From contig CAZNWC010000009.1 in the NCBI GenBank assembly GCA_964577055.1, forward strand, positions 62,001-126,000: a stretch of DNA of 64,000 nucleotides, given 5' to 3'. Every line of letters starts with the position of its first letter. The stretch's first letter is position 1. Below the pieces are notes generated by a model. It did not search any database, was not told the DNA's origin, and worked only from the letters and a program-made list of their open reading frames with translations. This document shows positions 32,383 to 39,191 of the stretch, piece by piece. Source of the stretch: PNNG01 sp964577055 (GTDB lineage Bacteria; Bacteroidota; Bacteroidia; UBA7662). The translations under genes and the position numbers were made by a program.

Positions 32383-33021
32383 TCATTGCAACACCCATAG
32401 TCTGTTGGTTTTATATTCTCTAACGGCAACAATTCCCTTGCCTTTGGCTAAATAGTAATCGCAAGCACCAGATCTTCTTGCAATTACACCAAAACGAAAT
32501 AGGTGATAAACATCAAAAAAAGTCTTGTTGTCGACAGTATAACTTGGATAAAACGCGCGCAATATGCTGTAGCCTTCCAGGCCTTCACCTGCATGAAGCG
32601 AGTCACCTAACCGAGCAGGGAAGCGTAACATGGGATCGCTGCCTTCGTACATGAAAATCTCTTGTCTTCCGTCTTGATACAGTGCCCAACTGGAGGTGTA
32701 CCTGCGTAACCCTGGGTAATTCGGGTGTTTGGCCCTGTAACTGTGTAAAATACTTTCTTCTGTAAACATGAGGGCACCGTCGTAGGTGACTTTAGTAGTG
32801 ACTGTCCCTCCGTCAAGGCAGAAAAGCGAATCGTACTCTCCCGAAATACTATCACGGTAAACCAACGTATCGCCGGCTTGTGCCGGAAAATATTGGGTAA
32901 CTTCGGGAGGGAGGTAATAGTTGGTAGGGCCGCTGCTAGGTGGAGGGTCTTTTTTGCATGACAACAGCAGGCTGCATGACAAAGCCACAACGGCAAGTTT
33001 GAGGGTATGGGGGCTAATCAT
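32383..33021 (-). CDS. Lipoprotein of unknown function
   Basis: A 212-residue protein with a lipoprotein signal (MISPHTLKLAVVALSCSLLLSCKKD; Cys in LLLSC) followed by a short Pro/Ser-rich linker (KKDPPPSSGPTNYYLPPE). The mature part has lines such as YFPAQAGDTLVYRDSISGEY, which are common in Bacteroidota lipoproteins whose domain begins with this quasi-repeat, and DPMLRFPARLGDSLHAGEG. No family could be named. Start is placed at 33021; an upstream in-frame ATG at 33078 would put 19 residues before the signal. Lower GC than the core genes, next to a transposon region. Confidence 0.65.
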   Translation of the reverse strand: MISPHTLKLAVVALSCSLLLSCKKDPPPSSGPTNYYLPPEVTQYFPAQAGDTLVYRDSISGEYDSLFCLDGGTVTTKVTYDGALMFTEESILHSYRAKHPNYPGLRRYTSSWALYQDGRQEIFMYEGSDPMLRFPARLGDSLHAGEGLEGYSILRAFYPSYTVDNKTFFDVYHLFRFGVIARRSGACDYYLAKGKGIVAVREYKTNRLWVLQ

Positions 33022-33202
33022 GGTGGTGGCAAACAGCAAAACATTTATGAAAATAATGTTTTGTGTTGAATGGTGCAAATTTTTTTGGGAGAGGTAGCTT
33101 GCCTGCTTTGCAAATCAGCTTCACTTAATGAATTAAAGGGATGCACAAAATCCAAAGCGCCACGAGGGGTTTCATGAACATCAAAATATCACGCTGATCT
33201 AT

Positions 33203-33216
33203 GACCCCATGGGGTC
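33203..33216. repeat. REP palindrome 1 (GACCCCATGGGGTC)
   Basis: A perfect 14-bp palindrome within atGACCCCATGGGGTCgt, upstream of the transposase. Confidence 0.85.
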
Positions 33217-33257
33217 GTAGGATTTATCTTGATTTCGCTATTATGCTCTTCCAGCTC

Positions 33258-33312
33258 TAAATTTGGTATATACCAAGGCAAAGCACCCCGAGGGGGTGCC
33301 ATGTTTATAGCA
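33258..33312 (+). repeat. REP unit A, copy 1 (GCACCCC-GAG-GGGGTGC)
   Basis: The 7-bp stem with 3-nt loop is at 33283-33299. The unit also includes the leading aaatttggtata...caaa and trailing catgtttatagca. From gcacccc onward 30 bases are identical to the copy at 34256-34285 on the far side of the transposase. Confidence 0.85.
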
Positions 33313-33334
33313 GCATGATTGTCAGAAACCTGAA

Positions 33335-33351
33335 CGACCCTGAAGGGGTCG
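33335..33351 (+). repeat. REP unit B, copy 1 (CGACCC-TGAAG-GGGTCG)
   Basis: Its 17 bases are the exact reverse complement of 34040-34056, so the two copies form inverted repeats about 690 bp apart around the transposase gene. Confidence 0.85.
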
Positions 33352-33478
33352 TACATCACAACCAACGCAGATTTTAAGCATAAACATTTGAGATTACATC
33401 AGTTAAAAAATCGTGAATTGAAGCAATACGGTCGATAAACAATTAATTATATTGCCAAACAAAATCAAAAGTAGCTTT

Positions 33479-33943
33479 ATGCCCGGTACATTTTCTCAGA
33501 TTTACATCCAGGTTGTATTTGCTGTAAAAGCCCGTGAAAGCCTGATTCAACCTCATTGGGAAGAAGCACTTTTCAAGTACATCACTGGAATCGTGACCAA
33601 CAAGGGACAAAAAATGCTTGCCATAAACGGCATGCCTGATCACATTCATTTTGTTATGGGTATGAAGCCTAGTTGTTGTCTCTCGGATTTGGTGCGTGAG
33701 ATAAAAAAGTCGTCAAATGAATTTGTAAATGCCCAATGCTTCACCCATTTTAAATTTCAATGGCAAGAAGGTTTTGGGGCTTTTTCTTACGGTCAAGATG
33801 GACTTGATCGGGTGATTGCGTATGTCATGAATCAAAAGGAACACCATATAAAGCGCAGCTTTCAAGAGGAATACAAGGCATTTCTGAAAGAATTTCAAAT
33901 TGAGCACAAAGACGAATATCTGTTTGATTGGATTTTGGATTAA
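33479..33943 (+). CDS. IS200-like / REP-associated Y1 transposase (TnpA/RAYT type)
   Basis: A 154-residue Y1 single-strand transposase. The HUH motif is His55-Ile-His57 in GMPDHIHFVMG, and the nucleophile is Tyr115 with Gln119 in VIAYVMNQKEHH; other family lines are FSQIYIQVVFAVKARE, SDLVREIKKSSNEF and FQWQEGFGAFSYG. It is intact. The start at ATG 33479 gives the usual N-terminus; the frame upstream begins only with TTG. No TnpB or accessory gene is present. It is embedded in a dense field of REP-type palindromes on both sides, the arrangement called a REPtron for RAYT proteins. Confidence 0.85.
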   Translation: MPGTFSQIYIQVVFAVKARESLIQPHWEEALFKYITGIVTNKGQKMLAINGMPDHIHFVMGMKPSCCLSDLVREIKKSSNEFVNAQCFTHFKFQWQEGFGAFSYGQDGLDRVIAYVMNQKEHHIKRSFQEEYKAFLKEFQIEHKDEYLFDWILD

Positions 33944-34039
33944 TGGTCCGATAGCACAGGGCTCTCAGCTGGACCGATATGCGCAGGCACTTTGTACGTG
34001 AGACGAATGTACGGGTGGCACGCATGCATTTCGGTGGTG

Positions 34040-34056
34040 CGACCCCTTCAGGGTCG
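34040..34056 (-). repeat. REP unit B, copy 2 (inverted)
   Basis: CGACCCCTTCAGGGTCG is the exact reverse complement of the copy at 33335-33351. Stem 6 bp, 5-nt loop. Confidence 0.85.
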
Positions 34057-34091
34057 TATCAAATGGTTGGTGCATGGTTTTCTATAAACGT

Positions 34092-34110
34092 ATGACCCCC
34101 TCGGGGTCAT
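34092..34110. repeat. REP palindrome (ATGACCCC-CTC-GGGGTCAT)
   Basis: Perfect 8-bp stem with a 3-nt loop, directly downstream of REP B copy 2. Confidence 0.85.
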
Positions 34111-34150
34111 CAGCATCGCCTTGATGCTTTTATGGTTCTCTCAAGCTGTA

Positions 34151-34197
34151 ATTGTGGTATTTGCCCAATCAAAGCACCCCAAGTTGGTCCATGTTTA
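34151..34197 (+). repeat. REP unit A, copy 2 (degenerate)
   Basis: Has the leading aattgtggtatttgcccaatcaaa and gcacccc, but the second arm has decayed to ttggtcc before catgttta. Confidence 0.7.
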
Positions 34198-34232
34198 AGG
34201 TATTGATTCCGAAATAGTTCTCTCAGACGATG

Positions 34233-34285
34233 ATTTTGGTATTTGCCAGATCACAGCACCCCGAGGGGGTGCCATGTTTATAGCA
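34233..34285 (+). repeat. REP unit A, copy 3
   Basis: Stem GCACCCC-GAG-GGGGTGC at 34256-34272; 30 bases from there are identical to copy 1. The leader attttggtatttgccagatcac matches copies 1 and 2. Confidence 0.85.
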
Positions 34286-34308
34286 CCATCATGCAGGCCA
34301 AATGAAAC

Positions 34309-34325
34309 CGACCCCGAGGGGGTCG
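34309..34325. repeat. REP palindrome (CGACCCC-GAG-GGGGTCG)
   Basis: Perfect 7-bp stem with loop GAG, combining the arms of unit B with the loop of unit A. Confidence 0.85.
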
Positions 34326-34453
34326 TATCATGAAACATTTGGTTGTGGAAAATCATCTACATGCCTCAAACCATGCGTTTGATGCTGTTTTTTAAAGGGC
34401 GGTACATCTGGTTCAAATGGTGAAGCATTAGCTGATTGATTTGATCTAAGCGA

Positions 34454-34549
34454 CTACCTCACTAGCCGACCGTGGTAACGGCCGTCATTATTTTCAACAA
34501 CCACCACATACCTCCCCCGCGCCAAGCTCAAGCATCCAAGGCGGTCCAT
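34454..34549 (-). pseudogene. Second remnant of a T9SS sorting-domain C-terminus
   Basis: A 31-codon minus-strand frame reads LGCLSLARGRYVVVVENNDG then RYHGRLVR and stop. It has the LxxGxYvvvv core and final basic strand of a T9SS sorting domain, without signal peptide or cargo; upstream the frame is closed by a stop. It lies beyond the REP field, as the first remnant lies before it. Confidence 0.55.
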
Positions 34550-34616
34550 TCAAACGCCCCAGCATTTTCCTTGCGATTTTTAGCTTTTTTTGGCACCAAT
34601 GCTAGCGCCAGAAGCG

Positions 34617-34624
34617 TATTTTTA
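34617..34624 (+). promoter_or_regulatory. -7 box (TATTTTTA) of the S46 peptidase gene
   Basis: One mismatch to TAnnTTTG, 20 nt before the ATG at 34645. Confidence 0.4.
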
Positions 34625-34644
34625 GACCGCTTTAAATCAAACGT

Positions 34645-36810
34645 ATGAAGAAGTTCTTCTTATCCCTGTTGGTACTGGCCCTCAGTTTGGGCATGGCACG
34701 CGCCGATGAAGGCATGTGGTTGCCCATTCAAGTAGCCAAAATCCACGGCAAAATGGCCGGTGCGGGCTTGCAGCTCAGCGCCGCCGACATCTACAACATC
34801 AACCAAGCCAGCTTGAAAGACGCCATTGTGCGCTTGGGCGGCGGTTTTTGTACGGCAGAAATTGTTTCTGACCAAGGTCTGCTCATGACCAACCACCACT
34901 GCGCTTACGACCTCATTCAAAACCACAGCTCGGTCGGCAAAGACTACCTCACCGATGGTTTTTGGGCCATGAAACAAAGCGAAGAACTCACCAATCCGGG
35001 CCTCACGGCCAGCATTTTGGTGCGCATGGAAGACGTTACTGCCCGCGTGATGAAGGCCCTCGAAGGGGTCGACGATAGCAAGCGCAGCAGCACCATCCAA
35101 AAAATTGGCAAAGAAATCATGGACGAGGCCACCAAAGAAAACGAGGGCTACACCGCCGATTTCAAGGCCATTTACTACGGCAACCAGTTCATTTTGTCGG
35201 TTTACATGACCTACAAAGACGTTCGCCTCGTAGGAGCTCCCCCCAGCAGCATCGGTAAGTTCGGTGGCGATACCGACAACTGGATGTGGCCCCGCCATAC
35301 CGGCGACTTCAGCATGTTGCGTATTTACACTGCCCCTGATGGCAAATCGGCCGCCTACGCCGCCGAAAACGTACCCCTCAAGCCCAAGCACGTGCTGCCC
35401 ATCAGCATGAAGGGTTTGAAAGAAGGCGATTACACCATGGTGATGGGTTACCCCGGCACCACCAACCGCTACCTCACCAGCGCCAACCTGGCCAGCAACC
35501 TCAACAACTACAACCAGGCCATCATCGATATGTTCGGAGCCCGCATGGGTGCCTACAAAGAAGACATGGATGCCGATGCCAAAATCCGGATCGCCTTGGC
35601 TTCTACTTATGCTTCGGGCATGAATACCTACAAGTATTTCATTGGCCAGAGCCTCGGTTTGCGCAAAGACGGATTGGTAGAAAAGAAAGCGGCTTACGAA
35701 GCTGAACTGCAAAAGTGGATCGATGCCGATGCCGACCGCAAAGCCCAATGGGGTAACGTGTTGAGCAGCCTGAACAATGACATGGCAGCTTTTGGTCCCA
35801 TCAACCGCGAGTACCTGTACTTCTTGTTTGCTTTTGTAAACCAACCTTTTGCCCGCTTTAACCAGCAATTGGGTGGTTTAAAAGGCTTGCTGGGCGAGAA
35901 AAAGCCCGATGCTGCCAAAGTGAAAGAAAGCACCGATAAATTGATGGAAGGCCTCGACGATATGTACGATGAGTACTTTGCCGGAACCGAAGAAAAGGTG
36001 TTGGCTGCCGTACTCAAGGTGTACCACCGCGAAACACCTGCCGACAAACAGCCTGCTTTCTTCAAAGAATTGCTGGCCAAAATCAAAGGGGCCGATACCA
36101 ACGCCAAGCTCGATCAGATTGCTGCCGATGTGTACCGCAAATCGGTGCTTACTTCGCGCGACCGCATGGAAGCCTTCTTGCGCAAGCCTTCGAAAAAGGT
36201 GCTCGACAAGGACCCAGCGGTGAAACTGGCCGACGAAGCCATGAAGCACTTCAGCACCACTTTGGCCCCTGCCAACCAAGGTGCGCAGGCCAATTTGGCC
36301 ACCAACCGCCGCCTGCTGATAGCCGCCATGATGGCCTATGAAAGCAGCCGCGAGTTTGCCCCTGATGCCAACAGCACCTTGCGTGTGACCTATGGCAATG
36401 TGAAGCCTTACAACCCCAAAGATGCCGTTACCTACAAATACCTCACTACCAGCGATGGTATTTTGCAGAAAGAAGACCCCAGCAACGAGGAGTTCATTGT
36501 GCCTGCCAAGCTGAAGGAGTTGTTGGAAAAGAAAGATTTTGGTCCCTACGCCGAAAACGGCACCTTGTACACCTGCTTTTTGTCGACCAACGACATCACC
36601 GGTGGCAACTCGGGCAGTCCGGTAATCAACGGCAAGGGCGAGTTGGTAGGCGTGGCTTTCGATGGCAACTGGGAAAGCATGACCGGCGATTTGATGTTCA
36701 ATCCCGCCGTGCAGCGCACCATCAGTGTCGACATCCGTTACGTTTTGTTCATCATCGACAAATACGCCGGTGCCGGCCATTTGGTGAAGGAAATGAAGTT
36801 GGTGTATTGA
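34645..36810 (+). CDS. S46-family dipeptidyl-peptidase (DPP7/DPP11 type)
   Basis: A 721-residue exported serine peptidase that removes dipeptides from peptide N-termini. It has a signal peptide (MKKFFLSLLVLALSLGMARA), the His site in TNHHCAYD near residue 89, the mid-chain WMWPRHTGDF typical of the family and the Ser site GGNSGSP (Ser656). At the position that sets P1 preference the sequence is FDGNWE with Gly674. In studied enzymes Gly marks DPP7 (hydrophobic P1), while Arg marks DPP11 (Asp/Glu), so DPP7-like specificity is inferred. Length matches the family (about 710-720). A strong terminator follows. Confidence 0.95.
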   Translation: MKKFFLSLLVLALSLGMARADEGMWLPIQVAKIHGKMAGAGLQLSAADIYNINQASLKDAIVRLGGGFCTAEIVSDQGLLMTNHHCAYDLIQNHSSVGKDYLTDGFWAMKQSEELTNPGLTASILVRMEDVTARVMKALEGVDDSKRSSTIQKIGKEIMDEATKENEGYTADFKAIYYGNQFILSVYMTYKDVRLVGAPPSSIGKFGGDTDNWMWPRHTGDFSMLRIYTAPDGKSAAYAAENVPLKPKHVLPISMKGLKEGDYTMVMGYPGTTNRYLTSANLASNLNNYNQAIIDMFGARMGAYKEDMDADAKIRIALASTYASGMNTYKYFIGQSLGLRKDGLVEKKAAYEAELQKWIDADADRKAQWGNVLSSLNNDMAAFGPINREYLYFLFAFVNQPFARFNQQLGGLKGLLGEKKPDAAKVKESTDKLMEGLDDMYDEYFAGTEEKVLAAVLKVYHRETPADKQPAFFKELLAKIKGADTNAKLDQIAADVYRKSVLTSRDRMEAFLRKPSKKVLDKDPAVKLADEAMKHFSTTLAPANQGAQANLATNRRLLIAAMMAYESSREFAPDANSTLRVTYGNVKPYNPKDAVTYKYLTTSDGILQKEDPSNEEFIVPAKLKELLEKKDFGPYAENGTLYTCFLSTNDITGGNSGSPVINGKGELVGVAFDGNWESMTGDLMFNPAVQRTISVDIRYVLFIIDKYAGAGHLVKEMKLVY

Positions 36811-36834
36811 TACACGCGTGATTAAAAAGAAGAT

Positions 36835-36862
36835 GGCCACCGAAGGGTGGCCGTTTTTTTTT
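36835..36862 (+). terminator. Terminator of the S46 peptidase gene
   Basis: 7-bp stem GGCCACC (36835-36841) with GGTGGCC (36846-36852), loop GAAG, then nine T. Confidence 0.9.
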
Positions 36863-37069
36863 GCGGTCACTAGCAGCCATTCTGGAATTGCGTCTTCATT
36901 TCATCTGTGATTATCCGTTAAATCAGCGTATTCCGTGTTCTATGATGGACCGCGGATGACACGGATGTGGCTGATTTTACGGATTTTTTTGATACCGGCT
37001 GTCGTTGTTAATTGGGTTGGCGGGATCACGTCCCGACACGGATGATGGCAACCAAAATGTGCTATTCAC
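36863..37069. other. Intergenic region without recognised gene
   Basis: Carries the phrase gatggaccgcggatgacacggatgtggctgattttacggatttttt and a small inverted repeat gggatcacgtccc. These look like decayed intergenic repeats; no coding frame is supported. Confidence 0.4.
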
Positions 37070-37099
37070 TTGCATCCTTCCAACACGCCATTATCTTTG
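37070..37099 (+). promoter_or_regulatory. Promoter of the LPP20-like lipoprotein gene
   Basis: -33 TTG (37070-37072), 19-bp spacer, exact -7 TATCTTTG (37092-37099); ATG at 37150, giving a leader of about 45 nt. Confidence 0.75.
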
Positions 37100-37149
37100 A
37101 AATGGCAAAGCGGCACAAAAATTGACTGCCTGCTGCAAATTCAATTCCC

Positions 37150-37686
37150 ATGAAAAACCTATTGGTGGTACTGGGCGTGCTGGCGGTGCTGGCAACCAGT
37201 TGTAAAAGCAACAAAATCGGCGAAAAGGTCAAAGAACCCTTCACCTCTTCGAAGTACATGAGCAACAGTCGCTACTGGCGAAGTGTGGGCAACGGCACCA
37301 GCGCCGATTTGGGCATCGCCAAACAAAAGGCCCTGCTCGAAGCCCGCAAAAACCTCGCATCGGAGGTGCAAACCAACATCAAATCGGTGGGCGACCAATA
37401 CATCAAAAACCAGGAAATTGGCGAACGCGAAGTGATGGAAAAATCGTTCGAACAACTCTACCGCGAAGTGCTCAACACCCAATTGAACGATGCAGTGGTG
37501 CACGACCAGGCGACCTACAAAAAGGAAAACGGACAATATATCCACTATGTAGCCATGGAGGCCCACAAAAAGAACCTCTACCGCCACATGAAGCGCATGA
37601 ACGAGGCCAGCACCTCGCTCAATGCCAAACAAAAGGCCTTGATTGAAAAAATTGTCGACGAACAAATCGCACAGCTCGAAGATTAA
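37150..37686 (+). CDS. LPP20-like lipoprotein
   Basis: A 178-residue lipoprotein (signal MKNLLVVLGVLAVLATSC, lipid Cys18). The mature region has YWRSVGNGTSADLGIAKQKALLEARKNLA, the strand-helix pattern of LPP20-family lipoproteins, and then a long charged helical tail (HKKNLYRHMKRMNEASTSLN). It is probably anchored in the outer membrane facing the periplasm. Function is unknown. It is a single-gene unit with a good promoter. Confidence 0.75.
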   Translation: MKNLLVVLGVLAVLATSCKSNKIGEKVKEPFTSSKYMSNSRYWRSVGNGTSADLGIAKQKALLEARKNLASEVQTNIKSVGDQYIKNQEIGEREVMEKSFEQLYREVLNTQLNDAVVHDQATYKKENGQYIHYVAMEAHKKNLYRHMKRMNEASTSLNAKQKALIEKIVDEQIAQLED

Positions 37687-37993
37687 CTTATCTTTTTTAA
37701 TGGTGTTACCAGGAAATTAAGCCGAAGGCTTTTGCTCTGCGGTCTTCTTCAGATGCCGACAGCATCGTCGGTACAGGTCAAGCTGCGTAGCAGCGCAGAC
37801 CAAAAGCCTCCGATAACTCGCGCCTGGAAAATAGCTTGGTGATGCACTGAAAAATGCCTTTCTGTGCTTCGTAATCAATTTATTCGCAGTGAGACGGGGC
37901 CTCTGGGCTTACCTCCGCGCCTCTGCGGTTTGCTTTTGGCGGTTGCTAAAGTCTAGCTATAGTGCTGCGCTCTATGCTGTACACCAGCAATAC
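37687..37993. other. Intergenic region with repeat family C copy 2
   Basis: No gene. Contains repeat family C (37716-37820) and the cctccgcgcctctgcggtttgc fragment (37912-37933), the same two elements that occur together at 23922-24114. Confidence 0.55.
37716..37820 (+). repeat. Dispersed intergenic repeat family C, copy 2
   Basis: Same blocks as copy 1 (23922-23999), with an insert that contains a further small inverted repeat CCGAC-agcatc-GTCGG. Confidence 0.75.
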
Positions 37994-38024
37994 AGGCTGT
38001 TTCTTCACTGGAACAGCCTTTTTT
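37994..38024 (+). terminator. Terminator-like hairpin just upstream of smpB
   Basis: 10-bp stem (37994-38003 with 38010-38019) with one G-U pair, 6-nt loop and a six-T run. No plus-strand gene ends within 300 bp; it insulates smpB from upstream reading. Confidence 0.75.
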
Positions 38025-38037
38025 GTGCGCTTTGCTG

Positions 38038-38045
38038 TATTTTTG
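38038..38045 (+). promoter_or_regulatory. -7 box (TATTTTTG) of smpB
   Basis: Exact TAnnTTTG, 6 nt before the ATG at 38052; predicts a leaderless smpB mRNA. Confidence 0.65.
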
Positions 38046-38051
38046 CAGCCC

Positions 38052-38501
38052 ATGTCAAACAACCCGGTACATATCAACAACCGCAAAGCGGGATTTGAAT
38101 ACGAACTGCTCCAACGCTTCGAAGCCGGGATGATATTGACCGGCAGCGAAATCAAAAGCGTACGACAGTCGAAAGTGAACCTGGCCGATGCCTACTGCAC
38201 CTTCAACAACGGCAAGCTGGTGGTGCGCAACATGCACATCAGTGCCTACAAAGAGGCCAGCTGGTTGAACCACGAGCCCCTGCGCGACCGCATTTTGCTG
38301 CTCAACAAACAAGAGCTCAAAAAAATAGAGCACCGTACCAAAGAAAAAGGACTGACTGTGGTCCCGGTAAAGCTATACTTCAATGAACGGGGTTATGCCA
38401 AATTGGAGATAGCCTTGGCCCGCGGCAAAAAGATGCACGACAAACGCGAGGTAACCAAGGAAAAAGACCTCAGAAGGGCCGACCAAAGAGGAGAGGAATA
38501 A
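38052..38501 (+). CDS. smpB: SsrA-binding protein
   Basis: A 149-residue SmpB, which carries tmRNA into stalled ribosomes for trans-translation. It has the family lines HINNRKAGFEYELLQRFEAGM, LTGSEIKSVRQSKVNLADAY, RDRILLLNKQEL and the basic tail GKKMHDKREVTKEKDLRR that follows the tmRNA path. The start at 38052 is set by the conserved N-terminus and the -7 box. The ssrA gene itself was not seen in the window. Confidence 0.96.
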   Translation: MSNNPVHINNRKAGFEYELLQRFEAGMILTGSEIKSVRQSKVNLADAYCTFNNGKLVVRNMHISAYKEASWLNHEPLRDRILLLNKQELKKIEHRTKEKGLTVVPVKLYFNERGYAKLEIALARGKKMHDKREVTKEKDLRRADQRGEE

Positions 38502-38534
38502 AAAAAGCGGGTGTTGTGCACCTGCTTTTTTTTT
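38500..38534. terminator. Bidirectional terminator between smpB and lolA
   Basis: 8-bp stem (38506-38513 with 38519-38526) with flanking A-run and T-run; serves the convergent smpB and lolA genes. Confidence 0.85.
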
Positions 38535-38541
38535 GTTGGTA

Positions 38542-39186
38542 TTACCGCATGTCCACCACTTCTACCCCGGGGTATTTGGCTTTGTTGAACACAAAGTCGG
38601 CATCAGTGAGGGCGCGGTTGGGCACAAAGTTTTTGATGGCGTAGGTGTATTTGGCGCCGTTTTTATCGAAAACGATGGCCTCACGGATTTGCAGTTTGGC
38701 CTGATCAATCACCAAACGGATTTTGAAAAAGGGCTTTTTTTTGTCGTTAGGCACCAAATCGATGTTGTGGGTGGCCACACCGTCGAGCGTGCCGGCATTG
38801 AGGTAATACGACTCAAAGCCTTTTTCGTAAATGGTAAATACAGTGGTAGGACTCAACTCATCGGGCTCGGGCTCGTACAAGCTGATGGTTACTTCGTTCA
38901 AATCTCTCTGAAAGCCCCAAAGTGTTGCACCATCGGTAAGCAGCAATTGATCGCCAAAATCAATTTTGAATTTGTTGCCTTTGATGAGCACTTTGCCTTG
39001 TTGAACGTCTTTTATTTTGGCCTTCGGGTTGTCGATGGTGAAGGTAATGTCGGCGGCCATGCTGCTATAGCTGCGGTAGTTTTTGCTCATTTTGGCCAGG
39101 ATATCTTTCGATTTGGCGTCGTTTTGGGCAAAAGCTGTGCTGCCGAGCAATACGAAGAGGGTCAGAAATGCGAGCGATTTATACAT
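38542..39186 (-). CDS. lolA: Outer-membrane lipoprotein carrier protein LolA-like
   Basis: A 214-residue periplasmic protein with signal peptide (MYKSLAFLTLFVLLGSTAFA). The mature part follows the LolA fold: DITFTIDNPKAK, QGKVLIKGNKFKIDFGDQLL, SDGATLW-like TDGATLWGFQRDLNEVTIS and later FKIRLVIDQAKLQIREAIVFDK. LolA ferries lipoproteins from the inner to the outer membrane. Sequence is divergent from the proteobacterial protein, as usual in this phylum. It follows ftsK by 5 nt, a common pairing in Bacteroidota. Confidence 0.87.
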   Translation of the reverse strand: MYKSLAFLTLFVLLGSTAFAQNDAKSKDILAKMSKNYRSYSSMAADITFTIDNPKAKIKDVQQGKVLIKGNKFKIDFGDQLLLTDGATLWGFQRDLNEVTISLYEPEPDELSPTTVFTIYEKGFESYYLNAGTLDGVATHNIDLVPNDKKKPFFKIRLVIDQAKLQIREAIVFDKNGAKYTYAIKNFVPNRALTDADFVFNKAKYPGVEVVDMR

Positions 39187-39191
39187 GGTGC

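Noticed and set aside
34660..36870. Long minus-strand frames (402 and 330 residues) opposite the S46 peptidase gene
   Set aside because: Codon-bias shadows of a certain gene with no motif of their own.
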